From NCBI GenBank assembly GCA_024516035.1, contig CM044964.1:3375492-3439491 (forward strand): a stretch of 64,000 bases of DNA, in the 5' to 3' direction. Shown here piece by piece: positions 21,341 to 33,970 of this stretch. Every line of letters starts with the position of its first letter. The stretch's first letter is position 1. Position numbers and translations under genes: made by a program. The notes below the pieces were generated by a model. It did not search any database. It saw only the letters and a program-made list of their open reading frames with translations, and had not been told where the DNA came from. The stretch is from Bactericera cockerelli. Lineage: Eukaryota > Arthropoda > Insecta > Hemiptera > Triozidae.

Positions 21341-22021
21341 TTTTCTTAAGTTAGAGGGCTTTCCTTTACAATAAATGGTTTAATACCTCTGTGTACTTAC
21401 ATATAAAAAAAAAATAATAATTAGCTATGTTAGAATGGGTGAAGATTATTCGACCTACTTGGCGTATGAGAATCCGTTGTTTATGTACATAATTTTAATA
21501 ATAAATATATCCGAGAAATATTTAAAAAAAAATTTATCTTTCACCATTGCATAACTATTTTTTTTTAAACGGCCGTACATAAAAAAACTTATTTTAATAC
21601 AATTTATTATTAAAAATTTAGTTGGGAGCCCAAAAAAGGGCCCCCGGACTGGTCAAGACCACCTCTACAGGGGTAGGGTGTTTATTAAAAAGTCCCGCAA
21701 GAGAAGCCCCCGGCTTTCACACCGACTTCCTTAACACATTGGACGCCATGAGCCTCTACAGGGTTCACCCCCCATGCAGTCTGGTACCATGTGCCCCCCA
21801 ATAAGGATCACAGGAGTATATTGTAATCCTGTTCTGTGACCCTTATTGATGCCCACGCTTCAGTGTATTTCTTATGGGGAATCGTTTGTTTTTGGTACCA
21901 GCGAACGACTCGGTTTGAATTTTTTTTTTTTTTTTTTCCCCATATTTTGGCTAGGAGATTTTTACCTGTGGTACCCAGGTACACACTCATAAAATTGGGC
22001 CGGCGCCCAAAATTGTTAATT
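21341..22021. other. No gene; short inverted repeat near 21800
   Basis: ATAAGGATCACAGGAGTATA pairs with a later CCTGTTCTGTGACCCTTAT (21801-21845), making a hairpin. The rest is AT-rich with one more GC-rich, unrecognised block at 21620-21800. Confidence 0.45.
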
Positions 22022-22275
22022 TAATTTGGGTTTAACTTTTCGCTTTCAACTTGATGGTCAATGGTTTTCATGCTCGTAAAATCACGACGGGAGTGTTTCC
22101 CCTCAAATCGCAGACGGGCTCACAAACCTGCTACCCCACACTCCCCTTCACCCAGCCGGGGTTTTTGGGTTGAAATGCCAGCATACGAAGTCTTCACCTC
22201 CCTGGACGTTGTTTAACTTCGGTGATCCTACGAAAAACGGGCATTCAATGCGCCCATCGACGGATGCGGACACAC
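22022..22275 (-). mobile_element. 5S-SINE (family A), diverged
   Basis: On the minus strand GCGCATTGAATGCCCG, GGATCACCGAAGTTAAAC and GTCCAGGGAGGTGAAGAC form the 5S head. GGGGTAGCAGGTTTGTGAG, ACTCCCGTCGTGATTTTA and GTTAAACCCAAATT form the body and end. Confidence 0.85.
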
Positions 22276-22334
22276 ATCAATTCTTTCAAATCTATTGGAC
22301 CTAGGTGGGGTGATTACACAAACTGAAATTCTAA

Positions 22335-22520
22335 AGCCCCCCCTCCAGGCTCAGTGGTTAAAAGCATTGGGTTACGGGCCCCAGGGTTGTGGGTTCGAAT
22401 CCCGGTCGGAAGGGGAAAATTTCAAACCGAGTCTACCCATTTCGGAATGGCAGGGGTTTGTAAAGGTAAAGAGTACAGAAGTAATGCGAAAGAGGTTTTC
22501 CGGGGCACAGTTAACTTTTT
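22335..22520 (+). mobile_element. SINE family H (CTCCAGGCTCAGTGG-headed, tRNA-derived)
   Basis: The A box region GGCTCAGTGGTTAAAAGCAT and B box region GTGGGTTCGAATCCCGGTC are followed by a short body and A-rich end. A base-corrupted relative is at 31478-31640. Confidence 0.75.
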
Positions 22521-22571
22521 TTAAAAAAAAAATATAAAAAGACTAAAATTTTATATGATAGAAAGAATTAC

Positions 22572-22659
22572 CTCCAAAACAAGGTAGGTTCAGCCATCTT
22601 CGAGTAGTGCTCTTTGGTCGCCAGGACACTGAATATCAGACACACTAGCACCATCGAAT
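22572..22659 (-). CDS. KCNQ: KCNQ (Kv7) channel exon: S1 segment
   Basis: Read on the minus strand between acceptor TTTCTTGCAG and donor GGAG|GTAATT. The 28 codons read SMVLVCLIFSVLATKEHY and SKMAEPTLFW, closely matching KCNQ S1 and the S1-S2 loop, where family members read VLVCLIFSVLST..QY then TLFWM. It is upstream of 10509-10635 in gene order, as it should be. In related genes this exon ends in a full ATG codon before the E of the next exon. Here the end reads AG, one base short, so the literal splice would be out of frame. A one-base deletion error or a genuine defect could explain this. The intron between the two exons is about 11.9 kb. Confidence 0.87.
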
Positions 22660-22921
22660 CTGCAAGAAATTTTAGTCTAAAATTAGAAAATTGAATATTA
22701 AATCATCAAAAATAGACTAAATATTGGGAATAATAATTCTGAAATTAGAAATGAATCTGCAAGAATATTCAGTCTTAAATTAGAAAAATTGAATATTAAA
22801 AAAATCAAAAATTGGACGAACATATTTTGGATTAACAATTCTGAAATTAAAAACTTAGTTCTAACGTTTTTTTCAAAGAAAATAATTATTAGATTTTGTG
22901 CTATGTAGTTTATTATGGTAG

Positions 22922-23110
22922 TCATGGGTTATGCGCTAGTCTGGTAATCCAGGTGCGTAAGGTTCCGTTTTGGTTCGAATCCCACCCAGTGCACGAATTT
23001 TTCCTCATTTTTTTTGATTTAGTCAACACACAATAATGAGACTTGAGGGTTAAGTGGTAAAAATGCTTTTAGCCTGGTGGTCACCTTCCAGGGAAAGTGC
23101 TTTGTTATTA
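22922..23110 (+). mobile_element. SINE family F (GTGCACTGG-headed, tRNA-derived)
   Basis: GGTTATGCGCTAGTCTGGTA, GGTTCGAATCCCACCCAGTG, CACGAATTTTTCCTCA and CCTGGTGGTCACCTTCCA are in order. The 5' end is truncated. Confidence 0.85.
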
Positions 23111-23480
23111 AGTTTTCTGTTTTTTTTTTTTTAGAAAAAAATTTTGTCATATTAATCAATTTTAAACGGATATTGAAAATTGTTCTAATATTGGTTCATT
23201 TAATTTTAAATTAGAATAATAATATTCCATTTAACAAATTTGGCTAAAAAAAGTTCTTTACCTTTGAGGTTTTAATTATAGCCTAGAAAATCTGACATTT
23301 CCCACCAGTTGAATTCAATTATACTATATCTGTATACTCGTAAAAAAATTATACCTGTATATGTATACCAATTATAAACTCCCCTGCTTCACTGCCTTTC
23401 GATTTAATTAAAAATAAAATAACTAACTCTCCTAGCCTTACCCAAAAAAAGGAACTTTTCAAACTAACTTGGGAGACTTT
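23111..23480. other. AT-rich DNA, no gene seen
   Basis: Nothing recognised. Confidence 0.4.
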
Positions 23481-24150
23481 ATTCATGTCTACCGTACACT
23501 TGAAAAGAAACTCCTTTACCCTTGTTTCCCTCCTGATCTAACTTTAAACTTTCTCCTAACCTATCTTAACTTTCCTGACCTAACTTTACCCTCTCCTGAC
23601 TTTTCTTTATTTCCGACCTTTCCTCTTTCCCTCCGACTTTCCAGTCTTAAGAGAGTTACAGATACCCAAGGTCCATCATTCACACTAAAGTGGGTACTCG
23701 TGACCTTACCTTCCTACCTTTCAACTTCTTTGACCTTACTTCAGTTTTGTGACCAATAAAGCTCGTGACCTCACTTTACCTCTCGATCTTGAAACCCTCC
23801 TGACCCTGACCTTACACTGTGCCTTAGAAAGCTCCCAATTTTCACTTCATTAAAGGGACCTTAGAACCCTCCTGACCTAACTTTGATTCCCTCCTGACCT
23901 TAGAAAAACGCCTTACCTTAATTTTGGGACTTCCTCCTGACCTTAAAAAAACTCCTTACCTAATTTGATTTCCCCTCCTGCCCCTTTAAAAAAAACTCCT
24001 TACCTAATTTGATTCCTCCTGACCTTAGAAAACTCCTTACCTAATTTGACCCCTCCTGACCTTAGAAAGCTACTTTACCTCATTTCATCTCGTGATCTTA
24101 AAAAACCCCCTGACCTAACTTTAGGCCCCTGACCTTAAAGAAAACAGAAA
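23481..24150 (+). repeat. Degenerate CTCCTGACCTTAGAAAACTC tandem repeat
   Basis: The words CTCCTGACC, TTAGAAAACTCCTTACC and TAATTTGATTCCT repeat at about 38-45 base spacing. They are regular at 23870-24080 and more decayed on both sides. Confidence 0.75.
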
Positions 24151-24314
24151 CTTTTCATTCCTACTTTGAATATTCCTGTGCGCCATCCACTTAAAAAAAG
24201 AAACTTTATTAATTAGCATGATATGAAATTTGCGAGGAATTTGGAAAAGTACCGTGCCCGAATAGGGAAAGATGTCCTGTTGGTAACCATAGGAAATTGT
24301 TCCTTGAAATCAGT

Positions 24315-24575
24315 AGTCACCATAACTGAGGGGGGTGAGCGCTCTAGGTTTGAACGCACGATAAACCTGGGTTCGATCCCCAGGGCGCAAAAATTTTTCT
24401 GCTCTGTTCTTGGATGTCCGGGGTCCCACTCATATCGTGAGGAAAAAATGAGTAGTTACTTGTATGGGGCAACGATTTGTGGCGGCATTTCCAGAGTATA
24501 AATAACAATGTAAAATAATTTGGAAAAAGTAAAGGAAGCTCTTAGTAATGCTGCGCTAGAAATTTTTTTTTTAAT
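24315..24575 (+). mobile_element. SINE family E, full length
   Basis: The head is diverged; the B box ACCTGGGTTCGATCCCCAG is followed by TTTTTCTGCTCTGTTCTTGG, GAGGAAAAAATGAGTAGTTA and CTCTTAGTAATGCTGCGCTA. Confidence 0.85.
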
Positions 24576-24925
24576 TTTTTTTTTCTAATATCTTTGAAAA
24601 ATATTGTTATTTTTTTATATCTCTGTTAATAATTTATTGTTCAAATTTTTTTTTGTGAAAAAAATAGAGTGAAAAAATTAGTAAATTAAAATAAATAAAT
24701 AAATAAGGGGTCTTGTGTTTCACCAACAAAGAAATCATACCTACTTTAACTTTAAACGCCTAAGTGGGTGAACTTTTCGCTGAGGTGCCCGGGTTTATTC
24801 GCCAGAGTTCCTCGAATGTATTTAATTAAACATTTTTTAATTTAAATAATATTCAAGCGCTGAAAATCCGGTATAAGTGGGCAGGTTTAGGTTTTCCCTT
24901 GAACTTTCTAAAGTTATTTTACGGT
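24576..24925. other. AT-rich DNA, no gene seen
   Basis: Nothing recognised beyond T-runs and (AAAT)n. Confidence 0.4.
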
Positions 24926-24929
24926 ATAT

Positions 24930-25450
24930 ATATTGAAAAGGGAGAGAGAGAAGGGAGAGAAGAGGGGAGAGAGAAGAGAGAGAGAGAGGGGGAGAGAGAG
25001 AGGGAGAGAGAGAGGGAAAAAGAGAGAGGGAGGAGAGAGAGAGAGAGAGGAAGAGAAAAGAGGGAAAGAGAGAGAGGAGGGGGAGAGAGAGAGAAAGAGA
25101 TATGTGGAATCAGAAGAGATAGAAAGAGGGAGAAAAAATCACATTGCAATTTTTTCTGCAGCGATCTGCTTTTTTTCCCCCCAATACACACGGGAAATTA
25201 CAATACATGTAGAGAAAGAGATTGATAAAAAAAAGAGAGAAAAATATACGATGTAGAGAGAGGGGAGAGATATTATTTTTACTGATTAGATTGGATGACA
25301 AAAAAAACAAAAAAAGAAATAAGATTAATAGAGAACGGGGGAGAGGGAGGTATTGTTGATTATAGGAAGGAGAAAGAGGAGAGAGATAGATTGATGATAG
25401 AGAAAGAGATATTGATGATTAAGAGGGTATAAGAAAAAAGATACGAACGA
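24930..25450. repeat. Purine tract, (GA)n with GGGA variants
   Basis: Nearly pure A/G on the + strand at 24930-25130 and again, mixed, to 25450. Arg/Glu/Lys frames on + and Ser/Leu frames on - are low-complexity. Confidence 0.85.
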
Positions 25451-25639
25451 AACCTGGATTTTAAGAGTATTCAAGAAACCAATATTTTCTTCCCCTAAAT
25501 TGATGTTTTAGTAAATCCCCGTTATTTTTTAAACGAGGTTCAAAAAACAGTTTTTTTTTAGTTTTTTCTTATATCCAGGTTTGCATCTGCTATGGTAATG
25601 GATAGTCGTCTCCCCATGGAGAGAAATTATAGAGTTTTT

Positions 25640-26227
25640 TAACTTTAGAGAGAAAGAGAGATATCAAAAGAGGAAAATGGTTGGAAAAGAGAATGGAAGA
25701 TATAGAAAGAAGTTTTTTTTTGGGTAACCCGGGAAAAAGAGAGAGATAGAAAAAAAGGAAAGAAGGGGAGAGAGAGAGAGAAAAAGAAAGAGAAAGAGAG
25801 ATATCAAAAGAGGAAAAAGGGTTGGGAAAGAGAATGGGAGATATAAAAGAAAAGTTTTTTGAATAAACGGGAAAATAAAAAAGAGAGAGAAAGAGAAAAG
25901 AAAAGGAGAGGTAAAGGAGTAGGTGGAAAATGGGTGGAAAGGGGAATGGGAGATGAAAAAAAGAGAGGTTAAATGGAAAAAACGTGAAAAATAGAGATAT
26001 ACCATACCTACAATTAGAGTAAGAGAGAGAGAGAGAGGGGAAGGGGAGAGAGAGAGAGAAAGGAGAAGAAGAAGATAAAAAAATAAAAAGAGAGAGATGG
26101 AGAATACTGTGTTTGGCAGAGACAAAAAAATTTGCCGTCGGCGTTTGCGTCATTGGACTGAAAATTATAAGAGGGGAGAGGAGAGAGAGTTAGAGATGAG
26201 TGAGTGAGATAGAGGGGAGAGGGTGAA

Positions 26228-26258
<31 letters not shown>

Positions 26259-26420
26259 GGGGAGATGCAGAAATGTATGCTCTTTATTTCTTTAGTTGTC
26301 TCGGTCTTTCTGTCTCTCTCTCTCTCCTCCTTTCTTCTCTCTCACACCCCCTCTCTCTATCTCACTCTTCACACCCCCCCCACACTCTCTTTTTTCCCCT
26401 CTCTCTTTTTTCTTTTTAAA
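25640..26420. repeat. Purine tract followed by a pyrimidine tract
   Basis: Repeated blocks such as GGTTGGAAAAGAGAATGG plus GAGATATCAAAAGAGGAAAA recur at 25660, 25800 and 25920. From 26300 the strand switches to (TC)n/CACACCCCC. Confidence 0.8.
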
Positions 26421-27568
26421 AATGGAACAATGGGTTTGGCAACCAAAAAATTTTTATATTTGGGGGGGAATACATTCAAATAAAAAATTTTTTTTTTGGG
26501 GGAAAAATAAAAATTTATTTTATTTGCCAAAGAATCAGTTTGGCTTTTGGGGGTTTGGGGGAAAGGGGGCCGAGTTTTTTGGGGGAACAATAAAGAGGAA
26601 AAGGGGGATATGGGGGGGGTTTGTTTTATCTATGAGTTGAATCTTGTTTTTAAAAAAAATTAAATATAAAAATCAAAAAAAAACCCCCCTTTTTTGGGGA
26701 AAAAAAAAAAAGTAACAGTATAGGTACTTGTATTTCATACACTGTCCCCCCTGTACCAGCACCTATTTTTATGAAACAGTCCCGGGAGGCCAAATTTTTT
26801 TTTTACTTTTAAATTTTTTTGCTACTTTTTTTTTCCCCCAAAATTTTTTTTTTTTTTTTTTAAAAACTTTATACCTACCTCAAAAAAAATTTTTTATCGA
26901 TTGTTTTTTTTTTTTTGGAAGGGGGTTAAAAGAAAAAAAAAAAATTGAACGTAAAAAAATTTCCCCAAAAAAACCAAAAAGTTTTGGAAAATTTTTTCCC
27001 AAAAAAAAAAAAAAATTTTCCCCAAAAAAAAATTCCAAAAAATTTTTAAAAATTTTTTTTTTAATTTTAACCGGTTTATTTCCAAGGGGGCCAAAAAAAA
27101 AAAAAAAACAAAAAAATAAGAAAAAATTGGCTTTGGGGAAAGTAATTTAAAACAACACTAACAATTGAAAAAAAATTAAAAAATTTCCCCTTTTTAAAGT
27201 TTTTTTTTTAAAAAAAATTGAAAGGGGGGAAATTCCCCAAAAAAAAACCAAACCCCAAAAATTTCTATTTAAAATTTAAGAACAAAATTTTTGAAAAAAG
27301 GGAAAAAAAATTATAAAAATATTAGGAACATAAAATTTTAAATAAAATTTCCCCGAAAATTTAATTTAAAAAAAATTTTTATAATTTAGTTCAAAAAAAA
27401 AAAACCAAAAAAATTTTACTTTTTTTTTTAAAATCAAAAATTTTTTTTAAATTTTAAAAATAAAAATAAAAATTTTACCCTAAATAAAAAAATAATCGGG
27501 GGAAAAGAAATTATTCCCATAAAATATAAAAATTCAATAAAACAAATTTCCCCTTTCCCAAAAAATTT

Positions 27569-27600
<32 letters not shown>

Positions 27601-28839
27601 TTTTTAATTCAATTTTACAAAAAAAAAAATTTTTCGGGGTAGAAAATTTTTTTTTAAAATTTTTTCATTTTAAAAAAAAAAAAAAATTAAAAAAAATTTT
27701 TAAAAAAAAATTTTTTTTTTTTTTTTTTTTTTTAAAAAAAATTAATAAGAACAAAACCCAAAAAAACCACGGGGGTTCCAAAAAGGGCCTTTTTTAGGGG
27801 GCCCTTTTTCTTTTGGAAAAAAAACAAAAAAAATTTCCCCTTAAAAACGCCACGTCCAAGGTAAAGGATAAAAAAAAGGGGAAACCCCCCCCCGGGGGTT
27901 TTTTCCCAAAAAATTGGCGCGCCCGGGAAAAAACCCCCGGGGCTCGAGGGGGTTCTTCCCCTTTGGGGAAAGGCCGTTCGTTCCCAAAAAAAGGGGAAGT
28001 GGGAAAGGACCCCGAGCGGCCCCTTCTTTGGGGGGCCGGAAAACCCCCAAAAGGGGCTCTTTGGGGGTTCGGCCCCTGGGTTTAGCGCCTCAAAAAAGGG
28101 GGGTTTTTGGGGGAGGGTGGAAAAAAAGGGTTTCGGGGGCCAGGGGGGGAAAAGGGGGGGGCCCCGGCCGTTTTTTTTTGGGGGGGAAAAAAATTTGTTG
28201 GGGCGGGGCCCCCCGAGGGTGGCATAGGGGGGTTTTGGAAAAAAAAGGGGGGGTTTGAGGGGCCGGGGGGGGGGGAAAAGGGCCCGGGCCCGCCGCTTTT
28301 GCCCTCCGGGGTTGGGGGAAAAAACTTTTGGGGCCCGGGGTGGGTTTTGGGATGGGGGTGGGGTTTTTTTTTTTAAAGGGTTCAATGAGGGGTTTTTGGG
28401 GTTTTGGAAAGGATAACCCCCCACAAACCCCTTTTTAAAAAGGGGACGTTTTAATTTTTTAAGAAGGGGGGTTTGTATTTCAAAAAGGGGGGGTTTTTTT
28501 TTTTTTTTAAAAGGGACTGAAACGGGGGGTAGGTTTTAAAAGTTTTTTAAAAACTAAAAAATTTAAACCGACTCAACTCTTGGGGAGGCCCTTTTTTTTT
28601 TGGGGGCCTGTTTTGGGGGGGGGGGTTTTAAAGGGGGGGGGAAAAGAGTTTTTGGAAAAAATTTTTGGTTGAAATTTGGGGGTTTTAAACCCCCTTAAAA
28701 AAAAAAGGGGGGTTGGGGGTTTTTTAAAAGGGGCCCCTAGCTGTGGTCTTGAAAAGTTTTAAAAGGGGGCCCCCGGGGGAAATAGTTCATGAATATTTTC
28801 TTATTGAGGGGTTTAAAAAAATTTTTTTCCAAAATCAGC

Positions 28840-29540
28840 AGGTATTGCACAGATCTTGATCAAGGGGGTATGCATAGTTGTTGGGGGGACATTTACTTCT
28901 TTAACTCGGGAAAATTTTTAAAAAACTAGTCTTGTTTAAAAAGGTTTTCCCCTAAATTTTGATCAACGGGGATTGCATAGCCCCTTGATAAAAAGTTATT
29001 GCATAGCTCTTGATCACAGGATTTTTAAATTAGTTATCAAATTTGTATTAATCTTTTTTTTGATATCACAACTACTCAAACCCCCCTTTTTTCTAAATTA
29101 CGCTGAACCTTTTACTTGAACCCGCCCCTAGGTTACAAGTCCCGCCCCCCCCTTATCGATAAAAGGAACGGGGGGGGGGAAAAAACAGGTATTGAAAATT
29201 TTTTTTAAATCAAAATTTTTTCCCCAAAACCCCTTTTTTATCAACATGTATCCCAAAGTTTTTTTAAACAATATTTTGGGGGAGATTTTTGGGGATCAAC
29301 ATGTAATGTATAGTTCTTGATCAACTTATATTGCACCCCCCTTGATAAAACAGGCATTGCATTGCTAAAAAAAAAAGGGTTTTATTTTTTTTTTTCTTGT
29401 TTATTGCACAGCTCTTGATAAAGCAGTATTGCCATAGCTATTGATAAAAACAGGAAATTGGCATTTTTCTTGATCAACAGGTATTGGCCAGCTCTTGATC
29501 AATGGTTTTGTCATAGCTCTTGATCAACATGGTATCGAGG
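28840..29540 (+). repeat. CTTGATCAACAGGTATTGCATAG tandem repeat (corrupted)
   Basis: A unit of about 28-30 bases containing TCTTGATCAA, CAGGTATTG and CATAGCT recurs irregularly, about 15 times, with runs inserted by the base corruption of this region. Confidence 0.7.
29040..29160 (-). mobile_element. SINE family D copy, corrupted
   Basis: On the + strand TGATATCACAACTACTCAAA, TACGCTGAACC and TAGGTTACAAGTCC are the reverse of the family D body and head. Confidence 0.65.
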
Positions 29541-29629
29541 GTTGGAAAAATTGAATAAATAAAATGTTTAAAAAACTATTCCAGCTGGTTTTTATTAATT
29601 ATTTTTTTTAAAAAAATTTTTTGGGGGGG

Positions 29630-30665
29630 TGTTACTAAATTACTTTTTGATGAAAAGGTGGTTTTTTTGGGGGGGCATTTTGGGGGGGGTTTGGGGTTTT
29701 CAAAAAAAAACCCCCAAAAATCCCCTTTTCCCCCCCCCTTTCCCGGAGGGGGGAAATTTAAAAAAAATTTTTTGTGTTTTTTTACTATAACCTTGAAATA
29801 CAAGAGCTTTTTTAAACCAAAAAAATTTTGGGGGAACTTTCCTTATATTTAGCCCCAAAATTTTCCCCCATAACTTGCATTTCGGGGGGCATTTTCAGGG
29901 TCGGCTGTATTTTTGGGGGGGCAAGCTGCAAAGAAAACCCCCCCTTCTTTTTGTAAAAAAAAAGTAGTGAAAAAAAATTTAAGCCCCTTTATTTTTAAAT
30001 GTTTTTTTTAAAAAAAGCTCTGAAATTTTTTTTGTCAAATGCAGTACCCCCCCCAAAAAACGAGTTGAAAAACTTTGGATAACCCGGGGGTGTTTTCAAT
30101 TTTTTTCCCCCTCAAAAAACTGATCCCCTCAAACATACCCCTTTGTTTTTAAAAAAAAAAGGAAAACCCAAAGGGAAAAAAAAAATTTTCCCAAAAAAAG
30201 ACTGTATCTTTAGCATTTTTTATTTGTTATTACCTTTTTACTTGAATGGACCTCGTAAAAAAGTTGGTTTTGTGTTTTTCAACAGGAAATTTTTTAATTT
30301 ACAATAAAGTGGTTTAAAAAAATTTTTTTTCATTTTCTTTTATTAAAAAAAAAAGATATGGCGGTTTTCTTTGCGCTTGACCCCATACCGCCGACCCTGA
30401 AAAATGTCACCGAAATGAAAATTTGTGGGAATAATGGGGCCTAATATAAAAAGGGGGGTTCCCCCAAAAAAATTTTTTTTAAAAAGTCTTGTATTTCAAG
30501 GTTATAGTAAAAAAAAAAATTTTTTTTTTTTTAAACTTTCACAGCTCCTGGAAGGGGGGGGGAAGCATTTTTTTTGGGGGTTTTTTTGGGGAAAAAAACC
30601 CCCCCAAAAATGGGGCCCCCAAAAAAAGCACCTTTTCTATCTGACAGTAATTTGTAACCCCCGGG
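29630..30665. repeat. Foldback element in the corrupted region
   Basis: ACTATAACCTTGAAATACAA (near 29783) is mirrored by TTGTATTTCAAGGTTATAGT (near 30490). CAGGGTCGGC (29897) is mirrored by GCCGACCCTG (30391). ATTACTTTTTGATGAAAAGG (left end) is mirrored by CCTTTTCTATCTGACAGTAA (right end). The centre is near 30145. Confidence 0.7.
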
Positions 30666-31477
30666 GGAAAATACAGGTGTTCCCCCTTTCCCATAGTAGA
30701 TAAAATTAAAATTTTTGGTTTTTTTAGGAAAACCCCCCCGGTTTTTTCTCGTATCGTGGGGTTTTTTTTAAAGGGCCCACACCGGACTTACCCCCCCCCA
30801 CATTCATTAAAAATTTTTTGACCCCAGATGTAAAAAACGGCGCTCGGGGCCCCCCCACTTACCATCCCCCAAAAAAGGGGCCCCCCCAAAAACCCTCTCC
30901 AAGCCCCCCGTCCATCCCCCCGGGGCCCCCCCAAACCGGGGGGGTTCTCCACGTGAGGTTGGGGGATTTTTCCCCAAAAACCCCTCCCCGGGGAAGAGAG
31001 TTTATTTTTCCCCCTTTTACCTTTGTACTTTCCCAAAGGAAAAAAAATTTGGAAAAACCCCCCCCCCCCAAAAACCCCCGTACCTATTTTGTAAAATGAA
31101 ATACTAAAAACAAAAATAATTCCAATAAAAAAAAAAATTTATCATGATTAATTAAAAAACCCCGATTTTTTTTCAAAATTTTTAAAGTAGATTTTACGTA
31201 AGTTTCTGTAATCCCAAAAAAAATCCTCCCTTTATTTTTAAGTTCAATTCTAGCAGGAAAAATTCAATATCATGGAAAATTTTTTTTATGCCGGGGCTTT
31301 ATGAGCTTGTATGAAAGGGGGTTTAGCCCCTTTTTAAAAATTCATCAATAATTTTTTAAAATTTTTTCCATTTGTGGAATGGAAAAAAAAAAACAGCTTT
31401 TAGTCATTCAGTCAAATGTAAAAAAGGTTTGCCCCCTGATTTTATTTCCAAAGTCAGCCAAAAAGAGGGTGAGAGGT

Positions 31478-31640
31478 GCCGACCCCCGTGGCCCAGCGGG
31501 GGTTTAAGGGGGAACGTTTGCTGACCCGGGGGGGGTTTTTGGGGTTTGAAAAAACCCCCCCGGAGCGGAAATTTTTGACCGAGTTTTTTTCCCCCTTTCC
31601 CGAATTTTAAAAAGGGTTCAAAGGTAAAAGGGGGCCCCCC
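31478..31640 (+). mobile_element. SINE family H copy, corrupted
   Basis: GACCCCCGTGGCCCAGCGGG, GAACGTTTGCTGACCC and CGGAGCGGAAATTTTTGACC keep the order of family H. Runs replace the rest. Confidence 0.5.
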
Positions 31641-32875
31641 AAATTAAAAAAAAAAACAGCTACAAAAAAAAAAAAGGGTTTTTAAAGAAAAAAAAGTTTT
31701 TAAAAATTTTTGGGCTTTAAAAAAAAAACACATTTTTTACCGGTCTTGTCATCACTTCACACTTCAGAAAGGCCTCACATAGTGACGAGTTTTTCAACAT
31801 TCCCTCTTCCCGGGGAAAAAACCCCCTTGTTTAGAGTCTTTTTTTTAAACTGGGTAACAACCCACAAAAAAATGACCCAAAAGATAGAAAAAAAATTCTT
31901 TTTCCCTTTTGGTTTTTAAAATTCCCCAAAATTTTTTTTTGGGGGTTAAAAAAAAAAATTTGTTTCTTCTTCCCCGGTTTTTTCCCCTTTTTTTTTGGTC
32001 CGATTAATACGGGCCTCTTCAGTGGAAGGGAAAGTTAAGGGGTTTAAAAGGGGGGGTTCCTATTTTTCCGAAAAGGGGGGTTTTAATTTTTGGGGATAGG
32101 ACCCAATTTTTTAAAAGGGGTTTTCACAGATGCCAAAGGGGAAAAAATTTTTTCTGTTTGCCGAATAATTGGAAAAATTTGAATACAAACTAGGTTTTCA
32201 ATTTTAATTTTTGGGTTTTTTTTTTAAAAAATGAGAGGTGCTTTTTTCTACCCTAGCTTAATTTTTCTTCGAAAAAAAATTTTCAAAAACCCCAAAGTTT
32301 TGGGGGTTTTAAAAATTTTTTTTTTAAAAAAATTTTTTGGGAAAAAAAAAATTTTTAACAACGTAATATGATACATCTCGAGGGCCAAAAAAAGGGGAAA
32401 AAAAAGAATAGAATAGAAATTACCTTGTTTTTTACTGGGGCCCCCGGTGAGGGGGAAAAAATCTTTTAAATTCCCGCAGGGGTTTTTTAAACTTGTTTAA
32501 AAAGGGGGGTTTATCCCCAAAAATTTGTTGGGTTTTTGGAATTTTACTGACTTTTTTTTTTGTGAGGGGAAAAAGGGGGTTTTTTTTTAAAAAGGAGCGA
32601 AGGGGGTTTTTCAGTAGGAACATAAATCTCTTTGCGTTCCTGTTTAAAATTTTTTAATTTATTGTAACTTGATAAAATTTTTTTTTTTTATTTTTCTTGA
32701 ATTCAATTATTATTCAATACATATTCGATTATTATTTATTTTTAAAAAATAAAAAATTAAAAAAAATTTTTTAGCTCCCCCTTTTTTATATCCCCCCAAA
32801 TTTAAGCCCCCTTTTTCCCCCCGTGAGCCCAAAAACATTAATTATGGGTAAAAATTCCAAAAAAAGAGATAATCA

Positions 32876-32965
32876 TGCCCCGGGGTGAGTTTCGAACCTG
32901 CGACCTCTGGAATTTTGGGGGTTTTACAAGAGTGCCCCCTTTTTCCCCTGAGTACCCCCCGGGGG
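32876..32965 (-). mobile_element. SINE family C head, corrupted
   Basis: The + strand reads GGGTGAGTTTCGAACCTGCG, ACCTCTGGAA and AAGAGTGCC, the reverse complement of the family C head. Confidence 0.65.
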
Positions 32966-33839
32966 CATTTTAAAAAATTTGGGGGGAAAAATTTTTTAAA
33001 ACCCCCTTTTTTTTTCGTTATTTTCGGCCCCCCGGGGACACAAGATATACTAGTGTGAAGAATGCCCTAAAAAATTATTTAGAAAAATTTTTGTGCCCCA
33101 ATAATTTTTTAAAATTTTGGGGATATGGGATAAAGGGGAAAAAAAAAAGGGCCCCGGGCCCCCAAACCGTGTAAAAAAAAGGGTTTTTTGCCTCGGAAAG
33201 TTTTTTAATCCCCCCGGCAAAAAAATTTTCTAAAACCTTTTTTCATAGTAACGGCGTTTTCGTTAGTTAGTCTTTTCATTAAATATTATTTTTTTAAAAA
33301 AAAAATTTTTTTTTTTATTTTTTTTTTTTTTTAAGGGGGACACCTGAGCGCAGGCAGGCGCCGGGCCCCCAAATTTCCAGCAGGGCCCCCGGGGGATCTT
33401 TACACAAAAACCAAATTTTTCCCCCGGGTTTTTTTTTCACCCCTTTTATTTTTGGGGGTTTAATTTTTATTTGGAGTTTTGAAATTTGGGGTAAAATTTG
33501 GGGTTTTAAATTTTTCATTAAAAAAAATTGAAAATTTCAAGACTTCAGAAAAAAGAAATTTTTTTAAATTTGAAATTTTTTATACTGACTGACTAACTGG
33601 AAAGATCATCAAAATTTTTTGGCATTCCGACTTTTTTTTTAAAGGCCCCGGGAAAATTTTTAAATTTAGGGTTTAAAAATTTTTGCTTTATACCTTTAAG
33701 CATCGTTTTCCCTGGGGAAAGGGGCCCCCGGGGTTTGACCCCCCCGGGGGCCCCCCCAAAAATTTTTATTTTTTAAAAAATTTGGGTTCACTTGTTTGAA
33801 AGGGGGTCCCCCTTTCCCGGGGCCCCTGTGTTGCCCCCG

Positions 33840-33970
33840 CCCCTAAAGGGGAAAAATATTGTGTCACTTCTCCCCCCTTAGAGGGGGGGGGCCAAAACTA
33901 CGGGATGGGAGGTACAGCACAGACCACAAGCGTTTTTAAATAGCTCCTGTTTTAAAAATACGAAATAAAA
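33840..33970 (-). mobile_element. SINE family G body, corrupted
   Basis: CTACGGGATGGGAGGTACAG and ACAGACCACAAGCG with TAGCTCCTGTTT match the body of 14212-14496. The matched body words read on the + strand here, so the strand assignment is tentative. Confidence 0.5.

Noticed and set aside
27732..28424. 230-residue Pro/Lys/Phe-rich frame
   Set aside because: It lies in the homopolymer-corrupted region and consists of translated runs.
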